Source: an uncultured Lachnospiraceae bacterium (GTDB lineage: Bacteria; Bacillota; Clostridia; Lachnospirales; Lachnospiraceae). Taken from it: a stretch of 64,000 nt of DNA. Position numbers and translations under genes: made by a program. Below, in pieces: positions 8,333-17,889 of this stretch. The stretch covers positions 107,329 to 171,328 of the forward strand of contig CAJTSD010000002.1 in NCBI GenBank assembly GCA_910578795.1, written 5' to 3'. The notes beneath the pieces were generated by a model. That model searched no databases, was not told the origin of the DNA, and saw only the letters and a program-made list of their open reading frames with translations. The first letter of the stretch is position 1. Every line of letters begins with the position of its first letter.

Positions 8333-8965
8333 TCCTGCCGCCATATAAATCAACGCGTTGCAGATTGCCGCCGCGACATTGCTGCCGCCCTTTCTTCCCG
8401 CCGCCACAATATACTCCACGTCCGCCTGCATCATCAGCTCCTTCGACTGCACAACATTGACAAAGCCCACCGGGACGCCGATGACAAGCTCGGGCTTCAA
8501 TTTCCCTTCAGTAATTAACTCATAAAGCCGTACAAGCGCAGTCGGTGCGTTTCCGACGGCAACAATTAACGGCTGCTCCAGCTGCGCCGCTTTTTCCATA
8601 CACACAACCGCCCTTGTACACCCACGTCGCTTCGCCTCCGCCGCAACGTCCCCGTCCGCCATAAAGCAATGCACCGTGCCGCCGAAAGGCTCCAGCGACG
8701 CCTTATGCACGCCCGCCTTTGCCATATTTGTATCAGTTACAATGCACGCGCCGTTCTTTAACGCCGCAACCGCATTTTCCACTGCGTTTTTCGAAAACCT
8801 CAGGTTATCCAAATAATCAAAATCCGCCGTTGTGTGAATAACGCGTTTGATAACCGGCTTTTGCAGCGCGTCAATTTCCCGGTCTTTTGGAAGTTCACTC
8901 TCAATCATTGCAAAGCTCCGCTCCTCAATCTGCTCCGGCAAAACCGTTTCCAGTTCAATTTTCAT
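8318..8965 (-). CDS. cbiC: Precorrin-8X methylmutase / cobalt-precorrin-8 methylmutase
   Basis: Moves the C11 methyl group to C12 to form (cobalt-)hydrogenobyrinate. It is 215 residues. The catalytic His lies in VIKRVIHTTADFDY, and the product-binding blocks DTNMAKAGV, NAPTALVRLYE and GVPVGFVNV are present, all typical of CbiC/CobH. MKIELETV was taken as the start, after the repeat-borne ribosome binding site AGGGAG; an ATG one base after that site is too close. The last residues (KNEN) are encoded by the first arm of an inverted repeat. Confidence 0.95.
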   Translation of the reverse strand: MKIELETVLPEQIEERSFAMIESELPKDREIDALQKPVIKRVIHTTADFDYLDNLRFSKNAVENAVAALKNGACIVTDTNMAKAGVHKASLEPFGGTVHCFMADGDVAAEAKRRGCTRAVVCMEKAAQLEQPLIVAVGNAPTALVRLYELITEGKLKPELVIGVPVGFVNVVQSKELMMQADVEYIVAAGRKGGSNVAAAICNALIYMAAGKNEN

Positions 8966-8968
8966 ACC

Positions 8969-9062
8969 AATAACCATGCTCCCTTCTCAGTCTGCGAATT
9001 TGTGCCCTGAACACAATATTTGCAAAACGAACAAGTTCGTTTGTGAAAAATTTATTTTTCAC
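8969..9062 (-). repeat. Intercistronic double-hairpin element, copy c (cobQ-cbiC), with extra hairpin
   Basis: Reading the minus strand: palindrome GTGAAAAAT/ATTTTTCAC (9043-9062), an additional hairpin AAACGAAC/GTTCGTTT (9025-9042) absent from other copies, then TGCAAATATTGTG/CACAAATTCGCA (8993-9023), then AGGGAGCATGGTTAT. The cobQ stop is about 20 bases upstream rather than inside the palindrome. Confidence 0.7.
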
Positions 9063-9082
9063 ACTATTCTCCATTCCTGATT

Positions 9083-10591
9083 TCACACAAGCTGTTTATT
9101 CAAAATGCGATATACCATGTCCATATCCAAATTACTCCGCAGGTTATCCGCAAGCAGGTCATACTGGCGCTGTCTGTACGCCGTTCTGTCATAATCCTTT
9201 TCCTGCTCCATGACAAGCCCCTTCGCTTCTAGCAACGTTTCAACAATTACAGCCGCCGCACGCTCGTCAAAAATGCCATGCACATAAGTCCCGTAAACAT
9301 TTCCGCACTGTGCGCCATCCAACCTGCCATCAGAAATCCCCCCAACCGCCGCACAATCCTTCACGCAGACGGTGTTTCCGTGATGAATTTCATAGCCCAA
9401 AAATGACACATCTGTCAGTTTTTCCAGCGCACCCTTCATTTCCCGAAACCTTCCGCTGACCTGCGTTCTGCGCTTTTCACTGTCAAACACCGTGACAACC
9501 GGCAAAAGACCGATTCCCTTCACGCTCCCGCCGCCTTCCACATGATTGGGGTCGCGTATCTCCTGCCCCAGCATTTGGTACCCGCCGCAGATACCAAACA
9601 CGGGCACTCCCCGCTGCGACGCCTTTTGGATTGCCGCCTCAAGTCCGCTTTGGCGAAGCCACAGCAAATCGGACATGGTGCTCTTTGTTCCCGGCAGGAT
9701 AATCATATCCGCATTCTGCACACCTTCGGGCGTTTCCGTATAGTAGACGCTGACCTGCGCAAACTGTTCAAACACGGAAAAATCCGTAAAGTTGGAAATG
9801 CGCGGCAGCTTTATCACTGCAATTTTCACAGGCTTTTCACCACGGTATCCGTGACGGCGTTCATCATGCAAACGCTCCGAAAGACTGTCCTCATCGTCAA
9901 GGTCAACGTGCAGGTACGGCAGCGTACCGATTACCGGAACGCCTGTCATGGCTTCAAGCTGTTCGAGTCCCGGTACTAAAATGCTTCTGTCCCCGCGGAA
10001 TTTGTTGATAATCAGTCCCTTAACCCGCCGCTGCTCTTCCCCGTCCAAAAGCTTGATTGTCCCGTAGAGCTGCGCGAACACACCTCCCCTGTCGATGTCT
10101 CCGACCAAAAGAACAGGCGCGTCGGCAAGCTTTGCCATACCCATATTGACAATATCGTTTTCCTTTAGATTAATCTCCGCCGGACTTCCGGCACCCTCTA
10201 TCACAATCACGTCATACTGTGCCGCAAGTATCTGATAAGCCTTGGTTATCTCAGGGATCAGCGTATGCTTTTTCCGGTAATATTCCGCGGCATTTCTGTT
10301 TCCGCGCGCAATCCCGTTTACAATCACCTGCGAACCGGTATCGCTGTTTGGCTTTAATAAAATCGGATTCATCAACGCGGACGGCTCAATTCCCGCAGCC
10401 TCCGCCTGCATCACCTGTGCCCGCCCCATTTCCAGCCCTTCCTTTGTGATATAGGAATTGAGCGCCATATTCTGCGACTTAAACGGGCAGACACGCAGTC
10501 CGTCCTGCTTAAAAATCCTGCACAAGCCCGCCGCCACAAGGCTTTTGCCCACATTTGACATCGTACCCTGAACCATGATTGTTTTTGCCAT
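9083..10591 (-). CDS. cbiP: Cobyric acid synthase (adenosylcobyric acid synthase, glutamine-hydrolysing)
   Basis: Amidates side chains b, d, e and g of adenosylcobyrinic acid a,c-diamide using glutamine and ATP (also named CobQ). 502 residues. The N-terminal dethiobiotin-synthetase-like ATPase domain begins KTIMVQGTMSNVGKS. The C-terminal class I glutaminase domain carries the nucleophile Cys in FGICGGYQMLG and the His in YVHGIFDE. MAKTIMVQG was chosen as start because AGGGAG lies 6 bases upstream; upstream in-frame codons overlap cbiB. Confidence 0.95.
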   Translation of the reverse strand: MAKTIMVQGTMSNVGKSLVAAGLCRIFKQDGLRVCPFKSQNMALNSYITKEGLEMGRAQVMQAEAAGIEPSALMNPILLKPNSDTGSQVIVNGIARGNRNAAEYYRKKHTLIPEITKAYQILAAQYDVIVIEGAGSPAEINLKENDIVNMGMAKLADAPVLLVGDIDRGGVFAQLYGTIKLLDGEEQRRVKGLIINKFRGDRSILVPGLEQLEAMTGVPVIGTLPYLHVDLDDEDSLSERLHDERRHGYRGEKPVKIAVIKLPRISNFTDFSVFEQFAQVSVYYTETPEGVQNADMIILPGTKSTMSDLLWLRQSGLEAAIQKASQRGVPVFGICGGYQMLGQEIRDPNHVEGGGSVKGIGLLPVVTVFDSEKRRTQVSGRFREMKGALEKLTDVSFLGYEIHHGNTVCVKDCAAVGGISDGRLDGAQCGNVYGTYVHGIFDERAAAVIVETLLEAKGLVMEQEKDYDRTAYRQRQYDLLADNLRSNLDMDMVYRILNKQLV

Positions 10592-10610
10592 GTACTGCTC
10601 CCTTTCCATT

Positions 10611-11588
10611 CTAATAACAAATCCATATTCCAACCAAAATCCGCACTCCGCCAAGCACAGCTGCCGCCAAAATCACCGTTCCGTATAAAAGCCTGTTGGC
10701 GCGGCGAATATCCTGCGCTTCAATGGCTCTGCGCGCATCTCCGACTGTTTCTTTATGATGAAGCACACCGAAATACACCGTGTCCCCCAAAATCCTGATA
10801 CCCAATGCGCCTGCACAGACAGACTCGGTCTGTGCGGAGTTGGGGCTTGGCGATTTTTTCCGGTCCCTTAAAAAAATCTTCCACGCGTTTTTCCCGTCAA
10901 GCCCTGCCAAAAATGACACAAGTGTCATAAATATTGCCGCAAGCCTTGACGGTATCAGGTTCCAAACATCGTCCATTTTTGCCGCGGTTCTTCCAAAGTC
11001 CAAATACGTTTCATTTTTGTAGCCAAGCATGGAGTCCATTGTGTTTACCGCCTTGTAGAGAAACCCAAGCACAGGTCCCCCAAGCATCATATAAAAGAGC
11101 GGCGCAACGCTCCCGTCAGAGGTATTCTCCGCCACGGTCTCGACTGCCGCGCGCGCCACACCGTCCGCGTCAAGCCTGTCCGTATCCCTGCCGACAATCA
11201 TGGACACCTGATACCTCGCCTTGACAAGATCCCGCTCGTTCAGCGCATGATAAACCTTCATGCTCTCGTCCTTTAACGATTTCGTCGCCATAATCTGACA
11301 GCACATCAGAGCCGCCAAAACCGTGTAGAGCCACGGGTGCACACACCACGCCGCGTATAAAATAACTGCCGGAACCGCGCCTGAAACAAAGAACACTATG
11401 ATCCACAACAGCGTCCCTGCCAGGCGTTTCCCACGCGCCGTTTCTCCAAAGCACGCCCGCAGCCATTTCTCCAAGCCGCTAATCAGCCTGCCAATCATGC
11501 AGACCGGGTGCGGGATCTTGCGCGGGTCGCCGACAAGAAAATCCAAAACAATTCCTGCCGCTACCGCAATTGTCGTGTATCCATACAT
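10611..11588 (-). CDS. cbiB: Adenosylcobinamide-phosphate synthase
   Basis: Attaches aminopropanol phosphate (from CobD) to adenosylcobyric acid. Membrane protein of about 325 residues. The N terminus AAGIVLDFLVGDPRKIPHPV is the standard family opening, and DRLDADGVARAAVETVAENTSDGSVAPLFY is the conserved central block. The first Met of the membrane helix (MYGYTTIAV) was used as start. This start overlaps the end of cbiA by 28 bases, so the two are likely translated together. Confidence 0.92.
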   Translation of the reverse strand: MYGYTTIAVAAGIVLDFLVGDPRKIPHPVCMIGRLISGLEKWLRACFGETARGKRLAGTLLWIIVFFVSGAVPAVILYAAWCVHPWLYTVLAALMCCQIMATKSLKDESMKVYHALNERDLVKARYQVSMIVGRDTDRLDADGVARAAVETVAENTSDGSVAPLFYMMLGGPVLGFLYKAVNTMDSMLGYKNETYLDFGRTAAKMDDVWNLIPSRLAAIFMTLVSFLAGLDGKNAWKIFLRDRKKSPSPNSAQTESVCAGALGIRILGDTVYFGVLHHKETVGDARRAIEAQDIRRANRLLYGTVILAAAVLGGVRILVGIWICY

Positions 11589-12976
11589 ACCGCCAGTTTT
11601 CCCCTTTTGTTTTGATATTCGGCACACTTTTCCACAAAGCTTTGCGCAAACTGTGGATTTGCATAATAGTGAAGATGCGGAAAGCCTGCCAGTACATTAT
11701 CCGTCGAAATAAATCCGGTCCATTCCCTGCCGCCTTTTTTTACCCGAAACGTGTCTGCGCATAAATCGGACACACAGCGGTGAAACTCGTGCGCCCGTAT
11801 CCTGACGCCCTTTTTGCAAAGCAAATTGTCTTTTAGCGCCTCTAGCTCCACATAGCCAAAGTGCTGCAGCTTCTTTGTAAACACACACGCACCGTCAAAA
11901 ACACCTGCCATTTCTCCCTTTGTGCCGTCGGGCGCCGTAATTTCCCTGTGCAGATACAAAAAACCGCCGCACTCCGCGTAAGTCGGAATACCCTCTGCAA
12001 TTTCTGCTCTGACAGCCCTTCTCATAGCGTGGTTTTGCTCCAATGCAGTTACGTAAAGCTCAGGATAGCCGCCGCCCAAAATCAGCCCGTCAATGTCCTT
12101 TGGAAGCGTCTTGTCCGCAAGCGGTGAAAACGGCACAAGCTCACAGCCAAGCTCCTGTAGCAGTGTCAGATTATCCTCATAGTAAAAGCAGAATGCCTTG
12201 TCTTTTGCAACGGCAATGCGCAAGGGATTTTTGCCTGCGCACCGCGGCTCCCTTTGAGAAGCCTGCAATCCCGTACCGGGCAAATCCGCAGGCTCCTGCG
12301 CCGTGCGTGCCAATTCCAAAATACCGTCAAGGTCAATGTGTTGTTCCGCCGCTTCTGCCAAAATCTGCATTTTTTCTTTCAAATCCGCAATCTCATCAGC
12401 CGTGACTAAACCCAAATGGCGGCTTTCAAGTTGTGCCCCCTCTATCTTGGGAAAGCAGCCAAGCGGCTTGATGTTTTTTTGCGCACAGTATTCTTTCATC
12501 GCTAGATAAAGCGAGGGCGCAAGCTGATTGAAAATAACGCCCTTGATACGCGGATTCTCTTTGAAACCGATATACCCGTCCACAACTGCCTGAACGGACC
12601 TGCCAATTCCTTTGCAAGGGACAACAAGAATGACAGGCGTCTGCGTGTCCCTCGCAAGAGCATACGAACTTGCCGTATCCTCCATGCCAAGTCCGTCGTA
12701 ATACCCCATGACGCCCTCAATCACCGCAATATCCATGCCCTGCGCGTTCTTGAACATCAGTTTGCTTATCGTCTCCCTGTCCATAAAATAACCGTCCAAA
12801 TTACGTGATTTTGTCCCGATAATCTGACTGTGGAACATTGGGTCAATATAATCAGGTCCGCATTTAAAGGCAGCGGTTTTGAATCCTCTGTTGACGAACG
12901 CCTGTAAAAGTGCACATACAATCGTCGTCTTTCCACTTGCGCTTGCCGTACCTGCAATCATGATTCTTGGCGTCAT
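11561..12976 (-). CDS. cbiA: Cobyrinic acid a,c-diamide synthase
   Basis: Glutamine-dependent amidation of the a and c side chains of (cobalt-)cobyrinate. 471 residues with the same two-domain layout as CbiP. The ATPase N terminus is IAGTASASGKTTI followed by KCGPDYIDPMFH. The glutaminase half has Cys in PTYAECGGFLYL and a late His in FPHLHYYANP. It starts at MTPRIMIAG, and its start overlaps the stop of cbiJ by four bases. Anaerobic-pathway position after CbiC. Confidence 0.95.
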   Translation of the reverse strand: MTPRIMIAGTASASGKTTIVCALLQAFVNRGFKTAAFKCGPDYIDPMFHSQIIGTKSRNLDGYFMDRETISKLMFKNAQGMDIAVIEGVMGYYDGLGMEDTASSYALARDTQTPVILVVPCKGIGRSVQAVVDGYIGFKENPRIKGVIFNQLAPSLYLAMKEYCAQKNIKPLGCFPKIEGAQLESRHLGLVTADEIADLKEKMQILAEAAEQHIDLDGILELARTAQEPADLPGTGLQASQREPRCAGKNPLRIAVAKDKAFCFYYEDNLTLLQELGCELVPFSPLADKTLPKDIDGLILGGGYPELYVTALEQNHAMRRAVRAEIAEGIPTYAECGGFLYLHREITAPDGTKGEMAGVFDGACVFTKKLQHFGYVELEALKDNLLCKKGVRIRAHEFHRCVSDLCADTFRVKKGGREWTGFISTDNVLAGFPHLHYYANPQFAQSFVEKCAEYQNKRGKLAVCMDTRQLR

Positions 12977-13785
12977 TTCGTTTCCTCCGTTTTTACCGCT
13001 TCTGCTTCCACAGTCCCGTCAAGCCTGCCTGATAACGCATATTCCCGCAAATACTGCTCCAGTTGTGCAACCAAAATGCCCGTTTCCCAAGGTCGCTCCA
13101 CCACCAAAAGTGAAACGCCAAGCGCGTCCGCCGCCTGCGCCTTTGCAAGAAATCCGCCCGCGTCCCCGCTATCTTTTGTGACAAGAAAACGCGCATTGCA
13201 CTGTTTTAGCAAATCCATGTTTTGCTGCTTGGAAAACGGTCCTTTTTCACAGATTAAATGCTCCTGCGGATAACCTGCGTCAAGCGCCGTTTTTACGGAT
13301 TGCTCCAACGGAAGAATTCTTGCGTATACTCTGTTTTGGAAATCCGGTATTCGTGTAAAAACAGCCAAATCCTTGCTTCCCGTCGTCAAAAGCACATTGC
13401 CCTCGTGCTGACAAAGAACCTGCGCCGCCTGTTCCATGTCAGAACAATAAACTGCGTGTTCCCATTTCGCGTCCTGCGTTCTGACAATCCGCAGGTAGTC
13501 TGCACCGCACGCCCTGCACGCGTCTTTGACGTTTTTTGTCACCTCCACGGCATATGGGTGTGTCGCGTCAATCACAAGCGCAATCCCTTTTTGGCGCAAA
13601 AAATCCTCTATCTGAAGCGCGTTTTTTCTGCCTACTATAACCTGACAGCAGCTGCAATCTTTCTCAATCACTTTACTGCCGTATGCTGTCGCCACGCTCA
13701 CATAGCATTCCATGCCGAGCATTTCCAATAATTCGATAATCTGTTTTCCTTCTGTTGTCCCGCCAAAAAGCATTAATCGTTTCAT
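12973..13785 (-). CDS. cbiJ: Precorrin-6A / cobalt-precorrin-6A reductase
   Basis: NAD(P)H-dependent reduction of the corrin macrocycle (CobK/CbiJ). About 270 residues. It opens with LMLFGGTTEGKQIIELL, the family's dinucleotide-binding start. VIDATHPYAVEVTKN is the conserved active-site block, and TGSKDLAVFTRIPDFQNRVYARILP and KGPFSKQQNMDLLKQCNARFLVTKDSG continue the family pattern. A nearby Met three codons upstream is an equally possible start. Overlaps cbiA by four bases. Confidence 0.93.
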   Translation of the reverse strand: MKRLMLFGGTTEGKQIIELLEMLGMECYVSVATAYGSKVIEKDCSCCQVIVGRKNALQIEDFLRQKGIALVIDATHPYAVEVTKNVKDACRACGADYLRIVRTQDAKWEHAVYCSDMEQAAQVLCQHEGNVLLTTGSKDLAVFTRIPDFQNRVYARILPLEQSVKTALDAGYPQEHLICEKGPFSKQQNMDLLKQCNARFLVTKDSGDAGGFLAKAQAADALGVSLLVVERPWETGILVAQLEQYLREYALSGRLDGTVEAEAVKTEETK

Positions 13786-13808
13786 CGATTCCACCTGATA
13801 AACCGTCC

Positions 13809-14852
13809 CTAATCAAACCGCACCTCTGCTGTCTCTATCGCCGCCGCGACCGTAACGCGACCGTGTATGGTCTTTTTTATAATAATCGTTCCATTGCTTC
13901 CTGCCGCTGCGCTGCGCTCGCACACGTTATCGACACCCGTAATGCCTTCTACAAATGACGAATGTGCAAAACTGCCCGAAACCTCCCGCAAAGTGTCGCT
14001 GTCAAAGGTTTGAAACAAAAATCCGTTCTTCTCGCAGAACGCCGTCAGACCTGCCTCGTTTTGCTTTAAATCAATCGAACACACCTGTTTTACCGCCGCA
14101 AAAGCGATTCCATGCTCCGAAAGCGTTTCGCGGACTGCCTCCGCAATCTGCTCTTTTGACGTGCCGCGCCGACAGCCGATTCCAAGCGTCACCTGCTTTG
14201 GGATAAGCTGCAGCGCGCTTCCGTTTTCGCAGGTACGCATGGAAATGATAATCCCCCCCTCCAATGCCTGCTCCCGCTCGTCCGTCACGATTACGGCACT
14301 GTCCCTTGGCTCGTTTTCAAAACATACGTTCTCTGCGTAAAGATAAATTTTTTTCCCGTCAAGCAAATCCGCCGACACCCGTTTTGCCCTGTCCATATCC
14401 GTGATAACCAGTCCGTTCTCTTTTGCAAACAAATCCACCGCAAATCTGCCATGCAAATCCGTCGCCGTCGTAATGACGGGAATGCCCCCCGTAAGCTCGG
14501 CACAAAGCCTTGCAAGCGCGTTTGCACCACCCAAATGCCCCGAAAGCAGCGGGATACTAAACTCTCCCATATCGTCCAGCACGACAACCGGCGCGTCTGT
14601 TTCCTTTGATTTGACAAAACCGCTGATCTTGCGCACTGCAATGCCGACTGCGCAAACCATAATCAGCGCGTGTCTGCCCGCAAACGCCATGCCAATCAGT
14701 TCCTCTGCATTCACAAAGCTTTTCAGTCGGCTGTTCTCATATTTATGAAACAAATAGCCTTCACACGAATGTCCTCTATTTGAAAGACCTTCTTTTAACG
14801 TAAGACAAAGCTCACCGCCCTGTCTCGTGTATGCCATTATGATGATTTCCAT
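13809..14852 (-). CDS. cbiG: Cobalt-precorrin 5A hydrolase
   Basis: Opens the ring-A lactone, losing acetaldehyde during ring contraction, an anaerobic-pathway step. 347 residues. It shows the N-terminal domain block LIMVCAVGIAVRKISGFVKSKETDAPVVVLDD with LSGHLGGANALA, and the C-terminal CbiG/CobE domain beginning TLGIGCRRGTSKEQI and containing CSIDLKQNEAGL. The start MEIIIMAYTRQ was chosen by GGAG 8 bases upstream; it overlaps cbiF by 41 bases. Confidence 0.93.
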   Translation of the reverse strand: MEIIIMAYTRQGGELCLTLKEGLSNRGHSCEGYLFHKYENSRLKSFVNAEELIGMAFAGRHALIMVCAVGIAVRKISGFVKSKETDAPVVVLDDMGEFSIPLLSGHLGGANALARLCAELTGGIPVITTATDLHGRFAVDLFAKENGLVITDMDRAKRVSADLLDGKKIYLYAENVCFENEPRDSAVIVTDEREQALEGGIIISMRTCENGSALQLIPKQVTLGIGCRRGTSKEQIAEAVRETLSEHGIAFAAVKQVCSIDLKQNEAGLTAFCEKNGFLFQTFDSDTLREVSGSFAHSSFVEGITGVDNVCERSAAAGSNGTIIIKKTIHGRVTVAAAIETAEVRFD

Positions 14853-15594
14853 TTCGAAACTCCGTTGTAAATTCCGCGTCGTACAGTTTTGACAGCGCAT
14901 AATCGTCCCCAAGAAAATACCCTACCGTGATAAGCGCAGTCTTTGTAATACCGTGCTTTTTTGCCGTTTCCGAAAGCTCTGACACTGTGCAGCGCATTAC
15001 CTTTTCGTCCTTCCAGGTCGCCTTATAGACAATGGCGGCGGGCGTGTCCGCGCGGTATCCGCCTGCCAAAAGCTCCGCAGTCAGCTCCTCCAAAAGCCCC
15101 ATGCTTAAAAAAATAACCATTGTCGCCTGATGCGCTGCCAAGCTTCTCATGCTTTCCGCTTCTCGTACTGGCGTTCTCCCCGCCATTCGCGTAATAATGA
15201 CGGACTGCGACACGTCAGGAAGCGTATATTCGGCTTTCAGGGCTGCCGCCGCACCGCAAAAAGAGCTCACGCCCGGACATACATCATAGTCAATGCCCGC
15301 CTCCTTCAGGCGGTCCATCTGCTCCCGAACCGCCCCGTAAACCGACGGGTCTCCCGTATGCAGGCGCACCGTCGTAAGCCCCTGTTCTTCCGCCTTTTTC
15401 ATCAAATCAATAATCTCATCCAAATGCAGATACGCGCTGTTATGCACCTGACAGTCCTTTTTCGCGTAATCAAGCAGCTCAGGATTGACAAGCGAACCCG
15501 CATAAATAATGACGTCCGCCTCCTCAATCAGCCGTTTTCCCCTGACCGTTATCAAATCCACCGCACCGCTTCCCGCACCGACAAAATGCACCAT
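14812..15594 (-). CDS. cbiF: Precorrin-4 / cobalt-precorrin-4 C11-methyltransferase
   Basis: SAM-dependent methylation at C11 (CbiF/CobM). 260 residues of the tetrapyrrole methylase family. VHFVGAGSGAVDLITVRG at the N terminus is the glycine-rich family motif, followed by ADVIIYAGSLVNPELL and RLHTGDPSVYGAVREQ; PGVSSFCGAAAALKAEYTLP is the substrate-side signature. The start codon directly follows the cobD stop (TAGATG), so the genes are translationally coupled. Confidence 0.95.
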   Translation of the reverse strand: MVHFVGAGSGAVDLITVRGKRLIEEADVIIYAGSLVNPELLDYAKKDCQVHNSAYLHLDEIIDLMKKAEEQGLTTVRLHTGDPSVYGAVREQMDRLKEAGIDYDVCPGVSSFCGAAAALKAEYTLPDVSQSVIITRMAGRTPVREAESMRSLAAHQATMVIFLSMGLLEELTAELLAGGYRADTPAAIVYKATWKDEKVMRCTVSELSETAKKHGITKTALITVGYFLGDDYALSKLYDAEFTTEFRNGNHHNGIHETGR

Positions 15595-16650
15595 CTAGCG
15601 TTCCTCCTTTAAAATAAGCCGCATCGCTTTTAACAACCGCACATTGTCCTCATGCGTGCGCACGGCAATGCGGTAATATCCCTTTTCCAATCCTCGGTAA
15701 TTGCCGCAGTCTCTTATCAGAAATCCTTTTTCCAACAGCCTCTCCTTCCAATTTAGCGCACTGTAAAAAAAGACAAAATTTGCGCTTCCCGCAAACACGC
15801 GACAGCCAAGCGGCGCAAGCCCTTCTTCGAGAAAAGCTCTCTCCGCCTGCAAATACCTTCTTGAGCGTGCGGCAAAAGCCGTCTGCGCGAGCGCGGCAAT
15901 GCCTGCACTTTGCGCAAGCACGGAAACCGCCCACGGCTGTCTGTGTCCGTATATCTTTTCGATCAGCGCATGATTGCACGTAACCGCGTATCCAAGGCGC
16001 AGCCCTGCAAGCGCATACATTTTGGTAAAGGATTTCAGAATGACAAGCGACTTTCTGCCCGATATTTTATCCAACATCGAGCTCTCCTCCGGCTTGTCCA
16101 AAAATTCCTGAAAGCACTCGTCAAGCACCAGTAAAATGTCGTTTTTTTCACAAATATCCGCAATTGCCGTCAGCCGTTTTTTATCAATGACCACCCCTGT
16201 CGGATTGTTCGGCACGCATAAAAACACCATATCCAAATCCGGCAAAAGCCGTTCCTCAAAATCCTGCGCCAGGGTAAACCCGTTTTCCGGCAAAAGCATA
16301 TGATATTGTATCTTCGCATCTGCCGCCGTCAGCGCCTTTTCGTACTCCGCAAAGCAAGGCGCTGTCAATAACGCAGTCTTTGGCTTGTGCGCATACACAA
16401 TGGAAAAAATCAGCTCCGCCGCACCGTTTCCGCAAATGACATCGCAAGCCGCACAGCCAAAATACTCCGCAAGCTTCTCACGAAGCGCCTTACACGACCA
16501 GTCAGGATACCTGCCAAGCGTACCGGTGCCTGAAATCACTGCCTCCGCTATTTCCCGCGGCATTTCAAGCGGATTGATATTTGCTGAAAAGTCCGTTATG
16601 CTTCCGCCATTTTCATACGCGTAAATATCGCCGCCGTGTCCGTTATCCAT
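15595..16650 (-). CDS. cobD: Threonine-phosphate decarboxylase (CobD type aminotransferase fold)
   Basis: PLP enzyme that makes (R)-1-amino-2-propanol phosphate, the linker of the nucleotide loop, from threonine phosphate. 351 residues. The N terminus HGGDIYAY and DFSANINPL is typical of CobD; GNGAAELIFSI and PNNPTGVVIDKKRL are fold-type I blocks, and the PLP Lys is in LKSFTKMYALAGLRLGYAV. Start chosen at MDNGHGGD by GGAGG 7 bases upstream. Histidinol-phosphate aminotransferase is a homologue, but the operon and N terminus favour CobD. Confidence 0.93.
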   Translation of the reverse strand: MDNGHGGDIYAYENGGSITDFSANINPLEMPREIAEAVISGTGTLGRYPDWSCKALREKLAEYFGCAACDVICGNGAAELIFSIVYAHKPKTALLTAPCFAEYEKALTAADAKIQYHMLLPENGFTLAQDFEERLLPDLDMVFLCVPNNPTGVVIDKKRLTAIADICEKNDILLVLDECFQEFLDKPEESSMLDKISGRKSLVILKSFTKMYALAGLRLGYAVTCNHALIEKIYGHRQPWAVSVLAQSAGIAALAQTAFAARSRRYLQAERAFLEEGLAPLGCRVFAGSANFVFFYSALNWKERLLEKGFLIRDCGNYRGLEKGYYRIAVRTHEDNVRLLKAMRLILKEER

Positions 16651-16671
16651 AAGCAGCCCTCCGTTCAACAA

Positions 16672-17889
16672 TTATCTGTTTTGCGGGACAAGTTTTACCA
16701 ATGTCACAGGATTTTGTCCCGTCATCAAATGATACGCCCCCGTTTTTTTCGCCTTTGCCACACTAATCTGCACCACTTGCGGTTCTATGTCATATTCCTT
16801 GGCTATTTGCATGACTTCCGAGAACGTTTCAAGCGTAATCAGACTAATCACAATAACCGTTCGCGGATTTTTCTCCCACAGCAGGGAAAGGATTTCACGC
16901 ACTGCTCCCGCACTTCCGCCGATAAACGCATGCGTTGCGGCAGGAAGCGGTCCGAGTGCGTCAGGCGCTTTTCCAAAAGCAATCTGCAAATTATCCGCCC
17001 TGAATTTTCGTTGGTTCTGCTTTATCAAATCAACCGCTTTTTCCTGATATTCAATCGCATAAACGCTGCTGTCGGGATAGCACACTGCCGCCTGTATTCC
17101 CACGGAACCCGTGCCCGCGCCAATGTCATACAATACGGACTGTCTGCCAAGTCCAAGTTTTTGGATTGCAAGAGAGCGCACCTCCGACTTCGTCATCGGC
17201 ACATCGCCGCGTATCCATTCGCTGTCGTCAATTTCCGGAAACAGACATTCCCGTGGGAAAGGATTTTCGATAACCGCCACAAGCAGACTGCCAAAATCCG
17301 CCTCCTGCGCCTCCTGCGGCGTCATGCGGCATATCCTTTGATTGGGATAACCGACATTTTCACCGATATGCAGTATTACATTGTCAAAACCGTAATATTG
17401 CAGCCTGCCTGCAAGTTCCCGCAGCCCCTGTGCGCCGCCAAGCAGGCAAAAAGTATACCGTTCCCTGTCTGCTGTTCCAATGACGTTTTCCTGTCTGCCA
17501 TGCAGGCTGACGGCAGAAACCGCGTCCCATGAAACGCCGATTGCCGCACAAAATGCGGACATAGAAGACACGCCCGGTACCAGCGCAACCGTATAATCGG
17601 AAAATGCCTCCAACAGCTTTTTGGCGCCGCTGTAAAATCCCACGTCCCCCGACAAAAGGACACAGGCACACCTCCACCCTTGATTTTCGGTTTTGTTCAG
17701 ATGCGCACGTATTTCGTCCGGCTGGTATGCCGCAATCCGTTTTGCGCTGATTCCATCAGAAACTTTCAGCATTCTGTCCGCTCCAAACACCAAATCACAG
17801 GTTTCTATCAGCATTTTTGCCTTTACGGTCAGCCCTTCGCAGGTTCCCGTTCCGATGCCAATCAGATATAGTTTTTTATCCTGCATCAT
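16672..17889 (-). CDS. cbiET: Fused precorrin-6Y C5,15-methyltransferase (CbiE) and decarboxylating C15-methyltransferase (CbiT)
   Basis: Methylates C5 and C15 and decarboxylates the acetate side chain. About 405 residues in two domains: CbiE (residues about 1-200; LYLIGIGTGTCEGLT, VPGVSSMSAFCAAIGVSW) and CbiT (about 210-405; SAM-binding SVLYDIGAGTGSVGIQAA and FIGGSAGAVREIL). The arrangement equals CobL of aerobic producers. It starts 14 bases before the cbiL stop behind GGGG. Two adjacent ATGs make the exact start uncertain by one codon. Confidence 0.95.
   Translation of the reverse strand: MMQDKKLYLIGIGTGTCEGLTVKAKMLIETCDLVFGADRMLKVSDGISAKRIAAYQPDEIRAHLNKTENQGWRCACVLLSGDVGFYSGAKKLLEAFSDYTVALVPGVSSMSAFCAAIGVSWDAVSAVSLHGRQENVIGTADRERYTFCLLGGAQGLRELAGRLQYYGFDNVILHIGENVGYPNQRICRMTPQEAQEADFGSLLVAVIENPFPRECLFPEIDDSEWIRGDVPMTKSEVRSLAIQKLGLGRQSVLYDIGAGTGSVGIQAAVCYPDSSVYAIEYQEKAVDLIKQNQRKFRADNLQIAFGKAPDALGPLPAATHAFIGGSAGAVREILSLLWEKNPRTVIVISLITLETFSEVMQIAKEYDIEPQVVQISVAKAKKTGAYHLMTGQNPVTLVKLVPQNR

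Noticed and set aside
9960..9985. tRNA-like T-loop GTTCGAGTCCCGG
   Set aside because: Within cbiP coding sequence; no acceptor or anticodon stem around it.
16636..17532. 298-codon open frame on + opposite cbiET
   Set aside because: Antisense shadow of a strongly supported gene.
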